From assembly GCA_035567895.1 (NCBI GenBank), contig DATMPC010000014.1, forward strand, positions 62,001 to 126,000: 64,000 nt of DNA, in the 5' to 3' direction. This document shows positions 1 through 7,707 of this stretch, in pieces (the first letter of the stretch is position 1; each line of letters opens with the position of its first letter). The position numbers and the translations under genes are program-made. Under the pieces are notes generated by a model. The model had not been told where the DNA came from. It made no database searches and saw only the letters and a program-made list of their open reading frames with translations. The stretch comes from Terriglobales bacterium (GTDB taxonomy: Bacteria; Acidobacteriota; Terriglobia; Terriglobales; Acidobacteriaceae).

Positions 1-582
1 TTTGACGTCGCGCTTATTCACAAACGGCTGAAAGTTCGATCCGTACTTAATTCCATACGGCGGGTCGATGTAGACCATCTGCACCTGGCCGGCCATGCCT
101 TCCTTTTGCAGTAGCGAGTTCATCACCAGCAGGGAGTCGCCGGCGATGAGGCGGTTGGACCAGCCGTGCGGATGCTTGTAGAAGTCGATCTCTTCGCGCA
201 GCGGGCGGTGCTCCTCCGGACGCTCGAACAGCGACGGCTGCACTGGCACTCCGTTGCCGTTCCTCTTTCTCACCGCCTTGATGATGGTGTAGGGATCGAT
301 GCGCTCGTGGACGTGCAGCGAGACCGTCGGCACCTCGAACGAACTGTGCTCCTTCTTGCCCGCCCACACCAGTTGCGGATCGAGATGCGGATCGTAGTCC
401 AATTCCTTCCGCGGCTTCACCGATGGAACAGGAGCGATGTAGTCATAAGTCGCGTGCGTGGGCACAACCGGATCGGTCTCAGGAGTAACCAGCCCTACTT
501 GCGGGTTGTTGACGCGCTTCTTGTCCTTATGCTCGTACCGGTCAATGGGGCGCTTGGATGGGCTCTTCTTCGATTTCGGCAT
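1..582 (-). CDS. Site-specific DNA methyltransferase, N-terminal part (cut by window edge)
   Basis: The minus-strand frame is open from an ATG at 582 to the window edge, giving 194 residues; the C-terminal part lies outside. Near the edge it reads VYIDPPYGIKYG, the catalytic DPPY motif of amino-group (N6-adenine or N4-cytosine) DNA methyltransferases of the type III Mod-like/COG2189 kind. About 25 residues upstream is NRLIAGDSLLVMNSLL, typical of the segment before motif IV in beta-class enzymes. The first 110 residues are basic and low in complexity (MPKSKKSPSKRP). The protein should methylate adenine in a short site, either as an orphan enzyme or with a restriction partner that would lie left of the window. 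Family assignment is firm; specificity and partner cannot be seen. Confidence 0.85.
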   Translation of the reverse strand, partial: MPKSKKSPSKRPIDRYEHKDKKRVNNPQVGLVTPETDPVVPTHATYDYIAPVPSVKPRKELDYDPHLDPQLVWAGKKEHSSFEVPTVSLHVHERIDPYTIIKAVRKRNGNGVPVQPSLFERPEEHRPLREEIDFYKHPHGWSNRLIAGDSLLVMNSLLQKEGMAGQVQMVYIDPPYGIKYGSNFQPFVNKRDVK

Positions 583-1088
583 CGTGGGAGGCGAAGGCAC
601 AGTTAACCACAAATCCGCCGATTCGCAAATACGCGGCTTTTCCTATTGCCAAATTGGGAATTAGGGCGAAGTCCGAGTGCCCCCAAACTCTGTCATCCCG
701 AAGCCTCCTCAAACTCTGTCTGTGCCCAGTCAACCCCAACCTCAAACCAAACACCAACCCCAACCGCAAGGTCCTTCGGCGAAAATCACGCCTCAGGATG
801 ACACGGTGTGGAAGCAAACACGCAGCATGACACGATGTGAAAGCAAACACGCAAAATCCCGAAATCCCGAAGGTCACGAAGGAAACAGCGAGGTCACGAA
901 GGAAACGGCAACACCGCGCGGCGCAACCTCCTCCGCTCAGGATGGCCACAACAGGGCACAGAGGACAGGTAGGAAATCGGTCATCGGGTGAAGTGAACAG
1001 CCAACGGAAAACCAGGGGACAGGGAACAGGAAACAGCCATTGACGGAGCTCAGCAAGCCTCGTATACCATTACCCGTCGAGGCATGAG
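583..1088. repeat. Gene-free mosaic of short dispersed repeats
   Basis: No convincing gene. The stretch is built of short modules that recur elsewhere: a 'gtcacgaaggaaac' module twice in tandem at about 871-906 (again near 1580), a module at about 988-1022 reading from gtgaagtgaac to aaccagggga that recurs nearly unchanged at 2616-2650, and a 'ggggacagggaacagg' module at the end. C/A-rich stretches at 700-790 resemble simple-sequence junk. It may also carry the promoters of the diverging flanking genes, but no clear -35/-10 pair was found. Confidence 0.6.
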
Positions 1089-1487
1089 ATGGCTCCAGTA
1101 GCAGTTCGTAGTGCTGCGCAGATTACCGGGATCGCTCCGCAGTTTCTGGTCGACGATCTGGATCGAGCGATTGCGTACTATTGTGACCGGCTCGGCTTTG
1201 AGCTCGATTTCAAGTATCAGTCGTTCTATGCGGGCGTCAAACGGGACGGATTCGCGATCCACCTTAAGCATGCGGCGAAACTGGCCGCTGACCGAGCGCA
1301 CCGGAAACAGAACGAACATCTGGACGCGTACATTTCCGTGTCCGGGATCCGAGGCTTGTTCAGCGAGTTCGAAATGCGTGGGGCGGAAGTGATCAAATCC
1401 CTCGAACAAAGACCCTGGGCATGCCTGGATTTTTACGTCGCGGACCCTGACGGCTACATCCTCTGTTTCAGTGAACCGACGACGTAG
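1089..1487 (+). CDS. VOC (glyoxalase/bleomycin-resistance/dioxygenase) family protein
   Basis: A 132-residue single-domain vicinal-oxygen-chelate protein. Visible landmarks are APQFLVDDLDRAIAYYCDRLGFELDF (beta-alpha-beta start, residues 16-41), HLDAYISVSGIRGLFSEF in the middle and the closing FYVADPDGYILCFSE, where the Glu is the usual C-terminal metal ligand. Length is normal for a one-module VOC protein, which would act as a dimer. The family includes glyoxalases, dioxygenases and antibiotic-binding proteins; the substrate cannot be inferred. A weak GAGG precedes the ATG by about 7 bases. It stands alone between repeat-rich spacers. Confidence 0.85.
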   Translation: MAPVAVRSAAQITGIAPQFLVDDLDRAIAYYCDRLGFELDFKYQSFYAGVKRDGFAIHLKHAAKLAADRAHRKQNEHLDAYISVSGIRGLFSEFEMRGAEVIKSLEQRPWACLDFYVADPDGYILCFSEPTT

Positions 1488-1772
1488 GGTACAGGGGATA
1501 GGGGACAGGGGACAGGTCAGTACCGGCGGCAGTAGCCGCTGGGTGAAGTAAAACAGCCGAGACCTAGAGCGAACACGAAGGTCACGAAGGAAACGGCGAA
1601 GGTCACAGGGGACAGGGTCAGTACCGTTCGCAGTAGCGAATGGGTGAGGTAATCGCTGCCAGTCTCCAGCCAGGGACAACAGCAACCGCAAGCAGCCAAA
1701 ACCAACACAGCAATCAGCGATCAGCAATCAGCAATCAGCCTAAGGCAACGGCGAAAGCGAAGGACGATTTCG
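1488..1772. repeat. Repeat-rich spacer with two copies of a covarying hairpin
   Basis: Contains two copies of a hairpin-forming repeat: stem 1523-1530 with 1535-1542 around an AGTA loop, and stem 1624-1631 with 1636-1643 around the same loop. Both are followed by GGGTGAGGT/GGGTGAAGT. Between them lies another copy of the gtcacgaaggaaac module with ggggacaggg. At about 1710-1760 there is a 'cagcaatcag' tandem run followed by ctaaggcaacggc, which recurs in altered form near 54235-54280. No gene is seen. Confidence 0.65.
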
Positions 1773-2078
1773 TTATGGCTGCAACAGGATCTGTGGGTTG
1801 CTTCGCGCGATGCTAAGAAGCTTCAGCGCTGCGCTTGTGGGACGGCGCACGCCCTGTTCCCAGCTCTGAACTACTTTGGGACTGACATTCAGGACGTGAG
1901 CAAACACCGACTGGCTTGCCCCAAGGGCGAGCCTGATTCCTTTGATTTCTCTCGGCTTCATGGGCTTGACGCGGGGAATCTCGGTGATTCGCAAGCCTGT
2001 TTTCCGACCCTTCTTCAGAGCAATGGCTTCGCGAAACCCTTCCATTAAGTCGTCGAAAACCTGGATTTTCCTGGCCAT
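1773..2078 (-). CDS. HigA-type antitoxin, XRE-family DNA-binding protein
   Basis: A 101-residue protein with a helix-turn-helix at about residues 43-90 (IKGIRLALGASQSVFAHVLN then VSPKVVQSWEQG and RPTSAALKLL), typical of HigA-type antitoxins that neutralise a RelE/HigB-like toxin and repress their own operon. The ATG follows the upstream toxin stop by 2 bases. A strong Shine-Dalgarno AAAGGAG sits about 8 bases upstream, inside the toxin gene, so the two are translationally coupled. Toxin-before-antitoxin order is the usual higBA arrangement. Pairing and family are well supported; the exact symbol is not assigned. Confidence 0.88.
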   Translation of the reverse strand: MARKIQVFDDLMEGFREAIALKKGRKTGLRITEIPRVKPMKPREIKGIRLALGASQSVFAHVLNVSPKVVQSWEQGVRRPTSAALKLLSIARSNPQILLQP

Positions 2079-2080
2079 GA

Positions 2081-2422
2081 TTACACTCCTTTCAGCGCAC
2101 CAACCGCTCGCCGCAGCACCTGCTTCTGAGTTTCACTCAGGTCTTCCTGCTCTCCCTTGTCAAACAGGAACATGAGATAGACCTCTTCGTCACGCTCCAG
2201 GAAGTAGTACATATAGCGAAATCCTCCACGCTTTCCCTTGCCTCTCCCGGGATTCTCAACCCGAGCCTTGCGGATTCCAGCCAGGCCGGGTACTACCGAA
2301 CCACGTTCGGGATTTCGCAGGAGATCTTCCTGAATCGCGAGCAGAACATTCTCAGCGTGGTCCTTTGCGAGCCGGTACAGCCTTTCTGTAAACACCCGAA
2401 ACTCGATAAAGATCACGATCAA
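2081..2422 (-). CDS. HigB/RelE-type toxin (phage-derived Gp49-like)
   Basis: A protein of about 113 residues with the compact RelE/HigB fold signature: an N-terminal helix (FTERLYRLAKDHAENVLLAIQEDLL), GSVVPGLAGIRKARVENPGRGKGKRGGFRYMYY in the centre, where the basic cluster is the likely RNA contact, and VYLMFLFDKGEQEDLSETQK near the end. Members are ribosome-dependent or free mRNA interferases. The frame opens at TTG 2422, but GTG 2416 two codons later is an equally good start; neither has a clear ribosome site, so the transcript may be leaderless. It is first in a two-gene operon with the antitoxin at 1773-2078. Confidence 0.85.
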   Translation of the reverse strand: MIVIFIEFRVFTERLYRLAKDHAENVLLAIQEDLLRNPERGSVVPGLAGIRKARVENPGRGKGKRGGFRYMYYFLERDEEVYLMFLFDKGEQEDLSETQKQVLRRAVGALKGV

Positions 2423-2925
2423 CTATACCACAGAGTAGGATAGATGCAAAGGCGCAGGAGACAGGTTACAGGGGACAGAGAAGGATCGGGTGATCGGGTG
2501 AAGTGAAGTCAGAACCGTTCGCGGTAGCGGATGGGTGAAGTTAACTACGGATTGGCGAACAGAATCCGGTGACCGGGCCAAGGCCAACCCGAGATCCTTC
2601 GACTTCGCTCAGGACGTGAAGTGAACGGCCAACGGAAAACCAGGGGATAGGGGACAGGGAACAGGGAAACGCAAGCGGCGTTTCAGGTTTCAGGTTTCGA
2701 GTTTCAAGAAGGAACAGCGATTGGCTAAACCAACTGCAACGGCAAAACAACAACGACCTGTCCCCATTTCCTGAACTTAATTTCCACAGCGAGCGACGGT
2801 AAGAACCTTGACTCTTTCTAGCGAGTCGGGGTACCACGGAAGAGGAGATCGACAATCGCTTCGCAGCTTCGGCGTCCGGAGCTTCGCAGCTTGGCTCCGC
2901 TTACAAGAAAGGGAGGCGCAGAACG
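2423..2925. repeat. Gene-free repeat mosaic
   Basis: Holds a third copy of the covarying hairpin (stem 2515-2522 with 2527-2534, loop GGTA), preceded by 'atcgggtgatcgggtgaagt' at about 2486-2505, a module that recurs in inverted form at 60086-60219. At 2616-2670 the gtgaagtgaac...aaccagggga module and a run of ggggataggggacaggg follow. 2850-2910 carries the duplicated word cttcgcagctt. No gene is seen. Confidence 0.6.
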
Positions 2926-2955
2926 ATGACGGTCCTAGGCTTCACGAGTCCTGGC

Positions 2956-3110
2956 ATTCACTGCAATTTCACTGTTAATTCACTGCCCCTTCCGGGCCCC
3001 CCAGTGTTTATGCGGGTTTCGCGCGAAAATTCGTTTTCACTGTTAAATTCGCTGATATTTTCGCTGTTAATTCACTGTTCAGTGCCTGATCAGCGTATTA
3101 ACAGCGAATC
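2956..3110. repeat. Iterated 11-12 bp repeats (minus-strand unit about AACAGTGAATT)
   Basis: Read on the minus strand, 3034-3085 gives four successive units of the form AACAGYGAATT, AACAGCGAAAAT, ATCAGCGAATTT, AACAGTGAAAA, spaced 11-12 bases, close to one helical turn. Further units lie at 2956-2985 (two to three) and one in opposite orientation at about 3097-3110. The same unit, in the same short runs, occurs at 47744-47937. There are no unique spacers as in a CRISPR and no coding potential. Function unknown; phased protein-binding iterons are one possibility. Confidence 0.7.
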
Positions 3111-3115
3111 GGCAG

Positions 3116-3145
3116 TAGCTCCGAAGCTGCGCAGCTTCGAAGCTA
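3116..3145. repeat. 30-bp near-perfect palindrome
   Basis: The two 15-base arms meet at 3130/3131 and pair at 14 of 15 positions, with a single C-A mismatch at the sixth position. It lies between the iterated repeats and the terminator at 3153-3188. It could be a dyad operator or a cruciform-forming repeat; no partner is visible. Confidence 0.6.
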
Positions 3146-3152
3146 TCTCACG

Positions 3153-3188
3153 CAAAAACGAAAACCCCAGCCTTGCGGCTGGGGTTTT
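3153..3188 (-). terminator. Rho-independent terminator, downstream of the 72-residue ORF
   Basis: A perfect 8-bp stem CCCCAGCC/GGCTGGGG (3165-3172 with 3177-3184) closes a TTGC loop. On the minus strand it is followed by TTTTCGTTTTT (complement of 3154-3164), and on the plus strand by TTTT, so it could work in both directions. It starts 27 bases beyond the stop of the minus-strand ORF 3215-3433, which supports that ORF being transcribed. Confidence 0.8.
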
Positions 3189-3214
3189 CTGCGAGGGCCC
3201 CGGGCTCCTCGCTG

Positions 3215-3433
3215 TTAGTGGAAGTAGATTTGTATGCGAAAAACCAAGGCGCGCGAATGCAGCACATTCGTGGGAATACTGACAACCGTCATCAACATGG
3301 GATGACCGAGGGGGCCACCACCGGGGATGAGCAGCGTGACTCGCGGCCGCGTGTCCCAATTCGCGAAATTCGAGACAAGGGCCAGAAGTAAGCTTGCACA
3401 GATGATCAGAATCAGTCTGAATTTATTGCTCAC
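3215..3433 (-). CDS. Small putative membrane or secreted peptide (72 aa)
   Basis: GTG start at 3433; 72 residues beginning MSNKFRLILIICASLLLALV, a basic N-terminus followed by one strong hydrophobic segment (about residues 5-20), then a proline/glycine-rich stretch (LLIPGGGPLGHP) and a hydrophobic tail. No family is recognised. Support for a real gene is the terminator just downstream on the same strand and its position after the permease gene, with which it could be co-transcribed (gap 126 bases). A GGAAGAG lies about 14 bases before the start, which is long for a ribosome site. It could be a decayed remnant. Confidence 0.45.
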   Translation of the reverse strand: MSNKFRLILIICASLLLALVSNFANWDTRPRVTLLIPGGGPLGHPMLMTVVSIPTNVLHSRALVFRIQIYFH

Positions 3434-3559
3434 ACCGAATCCGCTCTTCCGAACACCGTCCCGATTCGATCATTTCGCAGTCCGAGGGGGCAAGGTCTCT
3501 CGAAAAAACAGCTAGGTTGGACGTAATTTGGTCGTGAAAGAAAGCGAGGTTCTGGGCAT

Positions 3560-6031
3560 TTACTCGTGTCGCAGGCTCACCATGGGATCGACTTTCATCG
3601 CCCTTAGCGCTGGAACCAGACATGCCACAGCTGCCAGGCCGACAATCAATGCCGCCGCTGCAAAAAATGTCAGCGGGTCCGCAGGTGAAATGCCGAACAC
3701 AAGTTGCGCCACAGCTCTTCGGAAAGCCCACGCGCCTAGAAGTCCCACAGCCGCCCCAATGCTTGCCATGCCGATTCCCTGCTGAATAACCAGTCTCAGG
3801 ACATGCACGCGTTGTGCGCCTAGCGCCATGCGTACCCCAATTTCACTCGTACGCTGGGCAACGATGTACGAAACAACTCCGTACACTCCGATTCCCGCCA
3901 GCGCCAATCCGAAAACTGCGAACAGCGCCAGCAACCCGGTGGTGTATCGACGATCTGCCGTTTGCTGCGCGATCAGTTGGTCCATCGTTGCAACTTCTGC
4001 GAACGGCAGGTTGGGATCGAGCGAATGAAGCTGGTGGCGAATGGACGCGGAAAGTTGCAACGGGTCCAGCGCAGTGCGGACGATCAAATTTTTGAACCCG
4101 ACATTCAAATCGGGTGTCTGCCGAAATAGCGTGGTGAAATGCGGCATCGGCGGAAGCGCCGGACCTCGGTTCGTCGTGTTTCCGATTACACCCACGATTG
4201 TGAAAACCTCGTCGGGGGAGTTTCCGGGCCTCACCTGTTGTGCCCCGCTGATGCGGAGCTGCTTGCCTATGGGGTCTTCAGTCGGAAAATACTTGATCAC
4301 GAACGCCTGATTCACTAAAGCGACACGCGAACTGGTCTCAGTATCCAAATCTGAGAAATTTCGGCCTTGGATCAGCGGAATTCCGAGCGTGTGCAGATAA
4401 TGAGAATCGGTCGCGTTTCGGGCAGCAACCGGTGTGTCCTCAAGCCCCGAAACCGGACGGCCGTCTATAGTGAAGTTTTGCTTCCATTGATCATCCGGCG
4501 GGCTCGCCGCGGCTATTGTCGCGCCGAGCACTCCGGGCAGCTGCCGCACGCGCGATGCGTATTCGTCACAAAAGCGCGTAATGCTGGCGGTAGTGGGATA
4601 ACGCATAGGTGGGAGGAACAGATGCGTTCTCAACAGATGATCTGGACGAAACCCGGTGTTCTGGTTTTGTAATCGAATCAGGCTCTGTATCAGCAAACCA
4701 GTTCCGATCACGAGCATTACTGCAAATGCGATCTCGCTCGCTACGAACACGCGCCCCAAGTGTTTTCGGCTCTGGCTGGCGGTATTGCTACGGCCACCTT
4801 CCTTAAATGCTTCCGCTGGACTGATTTTCAAATTGGTCAGCGCGGGCACGGTGCCGAAAATAAGGCTGCTGACTACGGATGTGAGAAATGCGAACGCGAG
4901 CACGCGATAATCAACAGTTACCGCAGCGAGCTGTGGCAATTGCGGGGGATGAACTCTGGCCACGGTAGCGCAACCCCACCACGCAAGAGCGCAGCCGGCC
5001 GCTCCACCAAGCAATCCGAGAGTTAGATTCTCGATTGTGAATTGCCAAATCAGCTCCGATCTCTGTCCGCCCAAGGCGGTGCGCACAGCGATTTCGCGGG
5101 TCCGTCCAGAATTCCGTGCCAGCAGCAGATTGGCAACGTTCGAGCATGCAATAAGAAGGATGAGAACAACCGCTCCCATGAGAAGATGCAGAACCGGACG
5201 CAAATTCCTGACCTGGTCTTCCTGCAAGGGCTGTAGCGTCACTCCTACTTCGCGGTCCACCGGATGTTGCGCCGCCAAACTGCCTGCGATGCGCGCAAGA
5301 TCTGCGTCAGCCTGCTGAATCGTTACGCCACGTTTCAGACGGCCGATGGCGCCCCAGCCACGGTCCCCTCGCGAGCTTTCCGCCCAAACCGAATAGTTGC
5401 CATTCACGTACGGTACGAACGGCGTCCAGAGCTCGGTTTTGCCCTGCGGTGTCCCAACCCAGAAATCGGGAATTTCACCTGGCGTCACCCCAACAATGCT
5501 ATAAGGCTCGTCGTTGATTCGGATCGTTCTGCCAAGGACCGCGCGATCCCCGTGAAAACGCGTCTGCCAGAAGCTGTAACTGATAATGGCTACGAAGTTT
5601 TTCCCCCAACGGTTCTCTTCATCTTCAAAAAGCCGGCCCATCAGAGGCTTGATGCCAAGGACTTCGAAATACTCCCCGGGAACCAGTCCGACGCGCATCT
5701 GTTCAGGTTCCGTCGACCCACTAGTGAAGCTGACGTTCTTTCTCCACACATCGTAAACTGCCATCTTTTCAAATGTGTGATTTTGGGCAGCAAAGTCGCG
5801 CAGATCTATCGGCGACGGACCGAGAACGGCGCCACTCTGCGTGGAAAAGATTCTTACCAGGCGGGCTGGATCAGCAAATGGAATGGGCCGGAGCAATACT
5901 GCGTTCAGCACCGCGAACATGGTTGTGCTTGCGCCGATCCCCAACGCAAGCGTAACGATGGCGATCGCCGCAAATCCCGGGCTCTTGCGCATCTGGCGCA
6001 GCGCATAGCGTAGCTCCTGCATGAGTCCCAC
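3560..6031 (-). CDS. MacB-like orphan ABC permease, duplicated (ADOP) family
   Basis: 823 residues, the normal length for the acidobacterial duplicated orphan permeases. It opens with the family signature MQELRYALRQMRKSPGFAAIAIVTLALGIG, the first membrane segment. A large MacB-type periplasmic domain follows, then an FtsX-like three-helix block (LLMGAVVLILLIACSNVANLLLARN), a second transmembrane start and periplasmic domain, and a second FtsX block (IGVYGVVSYIVAQRTSEIGVRMALGAQ), ending VDPMVSLRHE. Family members resemble the MacB/LolE permease but lack the ATPase domain and stand alone; what they move is unknown. No ATPase or membrane-fusion gene is adjacent. A decayed relative lies at 10564-10975. 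Confidence 0.93.
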   Translation of the reverse strand: MGLMQELRYALRQMRKSPGFAAIAIVTLALGIGASTTMFAVLNAVLLRPIPFADPARLVRIFSTQSGAVLGPSPIDLRDFAAQNHTFEKMAVYDVWRKNVSFTSGSTEPEQMRVGLVPGEYFEVLGIKPLMGRLFEDEENRWGKNFVAIISYSFWQTRFHGDRAVLGRTIRINDEPYSIVGVTPGEIPDFWVGTPQGKTELWTPFVPYVNGNYSVWAESSRGDRGWGAIGRLKRGVTIQQADADLARIAGSLAAQHPVDREVGVTLQPLQEDQVRNLRPVLHLLMGAVVLILLIACSNVANLLLARNSGRTREIAVRTALGGQRSELIWQFTIENLTLGLLGGAAGCALAWWGCATVARVHPPQLPQLAAVTVDYRVLAFAFLTSVVSSLIFGTVPALTNLKISPAEAFKEGGRSNTASQSRKHLGRVFVASEIAFAVMLVIGTGLLIQSLIRLQNQNTGFRPDHLLRTHLFLPPMRYPTTASITRFCDEYASRVRQLPGVLGATIAAASPPDDQWKQNFTIDGRPVSGLEDTPVAARNATDSHYLHTLGIPLIQGRNFSDLDTETSSRVALVNQAFVIKYFPTEDPIGKQLRISGAQQVRPGNSPDEVFTIVGVIGNTTNRGPALPPMPHFTTLFRQTPDLNVGFKNLIVRTALDPLQLSASIRHQLHSLDPNLPFAEVATMDQLIAQQTADRRYTTGLLALFAVFGLALAGIGVYGVVSYIVAQRTSEIGVRMALGAQRVHVLRLVIQQGIGMASIGAAVGLLGAWAFRRAVAQLVFGISPADPLTFFAAAALIVGLAAVACLVPALRAMKVDPMVSLRHE

Positions 6032-6302
6032 GATGTCAGTCGTCCTTCAGCACAGTCATTGGCATACCGCTGACGGCCAATACCGAGCGAAAACCCTAGT
6101 GGCAAGAGTTTTACCAATCTAACGCAACGCGTAACTTCCTGAGAAGAAACGACAAGGAGAAACACTTTGTGGAACAATGACGCTTAGAAGTGTCCACCGT
6201 CAATTTTTAGGTGTCCGGAAGCGAACGGGTACCCCAAACTTTTTTCATCCAAATCTCTCGTCAGCGGCCCACGGGTTTTGCATTCCTTCGGATACCGAGC
6301 GG
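6032..6302. other. Divergent intergenic spacer between permease and blaI
   Basis: No gene seen. The spacer separates the minus-strand permease from the plus-strand blaI operon and must hold both promoters. The blaI side is described separately at 6303-6330. No clear promoter pair was found on the permease side. Confidence 0.5.
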
Positions 6303-6330
6303 TTGTCTAGACTGCCGTTTCTTGTAGTAG
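6303..6330 (+). promoter_or_regulatory. Probable blaI promoter with BlaI/MecI-type half-operator
   Basis: TTGTCT (6303-6308) and TAGTAG (6325-6330) are 16 bases apart and make a plausible -35/-10. The -10 lies within TGTAGTAG (6323-6330), which matches one half of the known MecI/BlaI operator (TGTAGTA). The same word, followed again after two bases by TTGCC, precedes the amidohydrolase gene at 7727-7734. Operator overlapping -10 is the expected layout for autorepression. The second half-site is poorly conserved. Confidence 0.5.
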
Positions 6331-6354
6331 GATTGCCGGAACGAGTAGGAGATC

Positions 6355-6753
6355 ATGGAAGAGCTGCGTCTTTCAAAAGCCGAAACCCGCATTCTGGAGC
6401 AGTACTGGAAGCTGGGAACCGCATCGGTACGCGAGATTCTGGAAAGTCTGCCCGAGGACGAACGCGTGGCTTACACGACCGTGCAGACGCTCGTCTATAG
6501 GCTTGAGGAAAAGGGCGCATTGAAAAAGGTGAAGAAGATCGGCAACGCCCAACTCTTTGCGCCAGCCCTGAATCAGAGCCAATATCGAAGTAGACTCGTA
6601 CGCGACTTGCTGGACCTGTTTGGCGGCTCGCCGCGTCTTCTCGTTTCCAATCTGCTAGAAAATGGCAGCCTTACCCTGCGCGACCTGAAGGCGCTGCAGG
6701 GTGCGGCCCGCAATGACAAGAATGCCCGCAGCCGCGGTGGCAAACATGCATGA
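6355..6753 (+). CDS. BlaI/MecI/CopY-family transcriptional repressor
   Basis: 132 residues. The winged helix is visible in residues 4-70: LSKAETRILEQYWKLG, VREILESLP, YTTVQTLVYRLEEKGALKK (recognition helix), followed by the wing and FAPAL. A dimerisation helix region follows. BlaI repressors dissociate or are cleaved when the partner M56 sensor peptidase is activated. AGGAG lies 3 bases before the ATG. The last 8 bases overlap the start of the M56 gene, so the pair is translationally coupled. Targets probably include its own promoter and the amidohydrolase at 7759, judging from the shared operator-like word. Confidence 0.92.
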   Translation: MEELRLSKAETRILEQYWKLGTASVREILESLPEDERVAYTTVQTLVYRLEEKGALKKVKKIGNAQLFAPALNQSQYRSRLVRDLLDLFGGSPRLLVSNLLENGSLTLRDLKALQGAARNDKNARSRGGKHA

Positions 6754-7678
6754 GCATATTGCGCGTTCGATGTATTACTTCGGTGTCCACCTTCTGTATG
6801 CGTCAATTGTGGGCGCCGTAGCGTGGTTGCTTACATCCATCCGGGGCGCAAACGCCACCACGAAATACTGGATATGGGTCGCGACCGCATCCAATTTCTT
6901 TGTACCGGTAGGCGCAGTAATCGATAAGTTTTTGGCGTCGCAATTGACGTGGGCTAGACCGCTCGGTGCTATTGGCGGGCCGATATGGGATATGACTGAA
7001 GGCCCCAGGGCGGTTGAGCTTGCTGTGATATGGGTAACGGGCGGCTTCGCCATGTTAATGCGATTGATGTGGCGTATACGCAAAGAGCGTCGCGAAGACC
7101 GAGGTGCGGCCCGCTCGAGCGAAGGGAGCGTGACCTCCGGTTTCATAGCCGATGGCATCCCCGTGAGCTTCGACACCAGATATCACGGGCCCTCTGTCGG
7201 CGGTATCCTCTGGCCACACATCTTCCTTCCTTGGGGGATCGATCGGCTACTCGATCAGCGAGAGTTCGATGCTGTCCTGCTTCATGAACTGGCTCATGCG
7301 AGACGGCGCGATAATCTAATCCGTCTGCTCTACGAAGTTTCGCTGTGCGTTCTGTGGTTCCATCCGCTGCTCTGGCTCGCCGGTGCACGGATGGCACTCT
7401 ATCGCGAGCTCTCCTGCGATGAATCTGTCATCGCGCGTGCGCAAGGACAAGCACTGGTTTCAGCGCTCGCCAAACTTGCTGCGCCCGAGCCATCGCTCTT
7501 TCTGCAAGCAACAGCCACTTCTCATCTGAGCGATCGCTTGGCCCAGTTGGCGGCTCGGCCATATGCAGCCCACCGCCCAACGAGCCTGATACTGGCATCG
7601 CTATTTGCCGCCGTGCTCGCGGCCGGCATCTTCCAAACAATCGCACACACCGCCTGCTGCTTCTTCCTGAAGCGATAA
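6746..7678 (+). CDS. BlaR1-type M56 family membrane metallopeptidase
   Basis: 310 residues from the ATG at 6746, chosen because it overlaps the blaI stop; the frame is open 15 codons further up. Membrane segments are seen near residues 9-30, 42-58 and 92-110. The zinc-peptidase motif HELAH is at residues 180-184, followed by LYRELSCDESV with the third-ligand Glu near 221, and a final membrane segment near 285-305. There is no C-terminal penicillin-binding sensor domain, so it is a short M56 protein like many in Acidobacteriota and the signal it senses is unknown. It should inactivate the BlaI repressor encoded just upstream. Confidence 0.9.
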   Translation: MHEHIARSMYYFGVHLLYASIVGAVAWLLTSIRGANATTKYWIWVATASNFFVPVGAVIDKFLASQLTWARPLGAIGGPIWDMTEGPRAVELAVIWVTGGFAMLMRLMWRIRKERREDRGAARSSEGSVTSGFIADGIPVSFDTRYHGPSVGGILWPHIFLPWGIDRLLDQREFDAVLLHELAHARRRDNLIRLLYEVSLCVLWFHPLLWLAGARMALYRELSCDESVIARAQGQALVSALAKLAAPEPSLFLQATATSHLSDRLAQLAARPYAAHRPTSLILASLFAAVLAAGIFQTIAHTACCFFLKR

Positions 7679-7707
7679 CGTCTGATTTTTGAGTCGGGAT
7701 GCTCGAA

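Noticed and set aside
2956-3110. Iterated repeats considered as a CRISPR array
   Set aside because: Units are 11-12 bases with no unique spacers of 25-40 bases and no cas genes.
2926-3282. A 118-residue plus-strand frame with a good GGGAGG ribosome site
   Set aside because: It runs through the iterated repeats, the palindrome and the terminator, and has no domain or sensible composition.
5264-6013. A 249-residue plus-strand frame
   Set aside because: It is antisense to the ADOP permease, which has unmistakable family signatures across this stretch.
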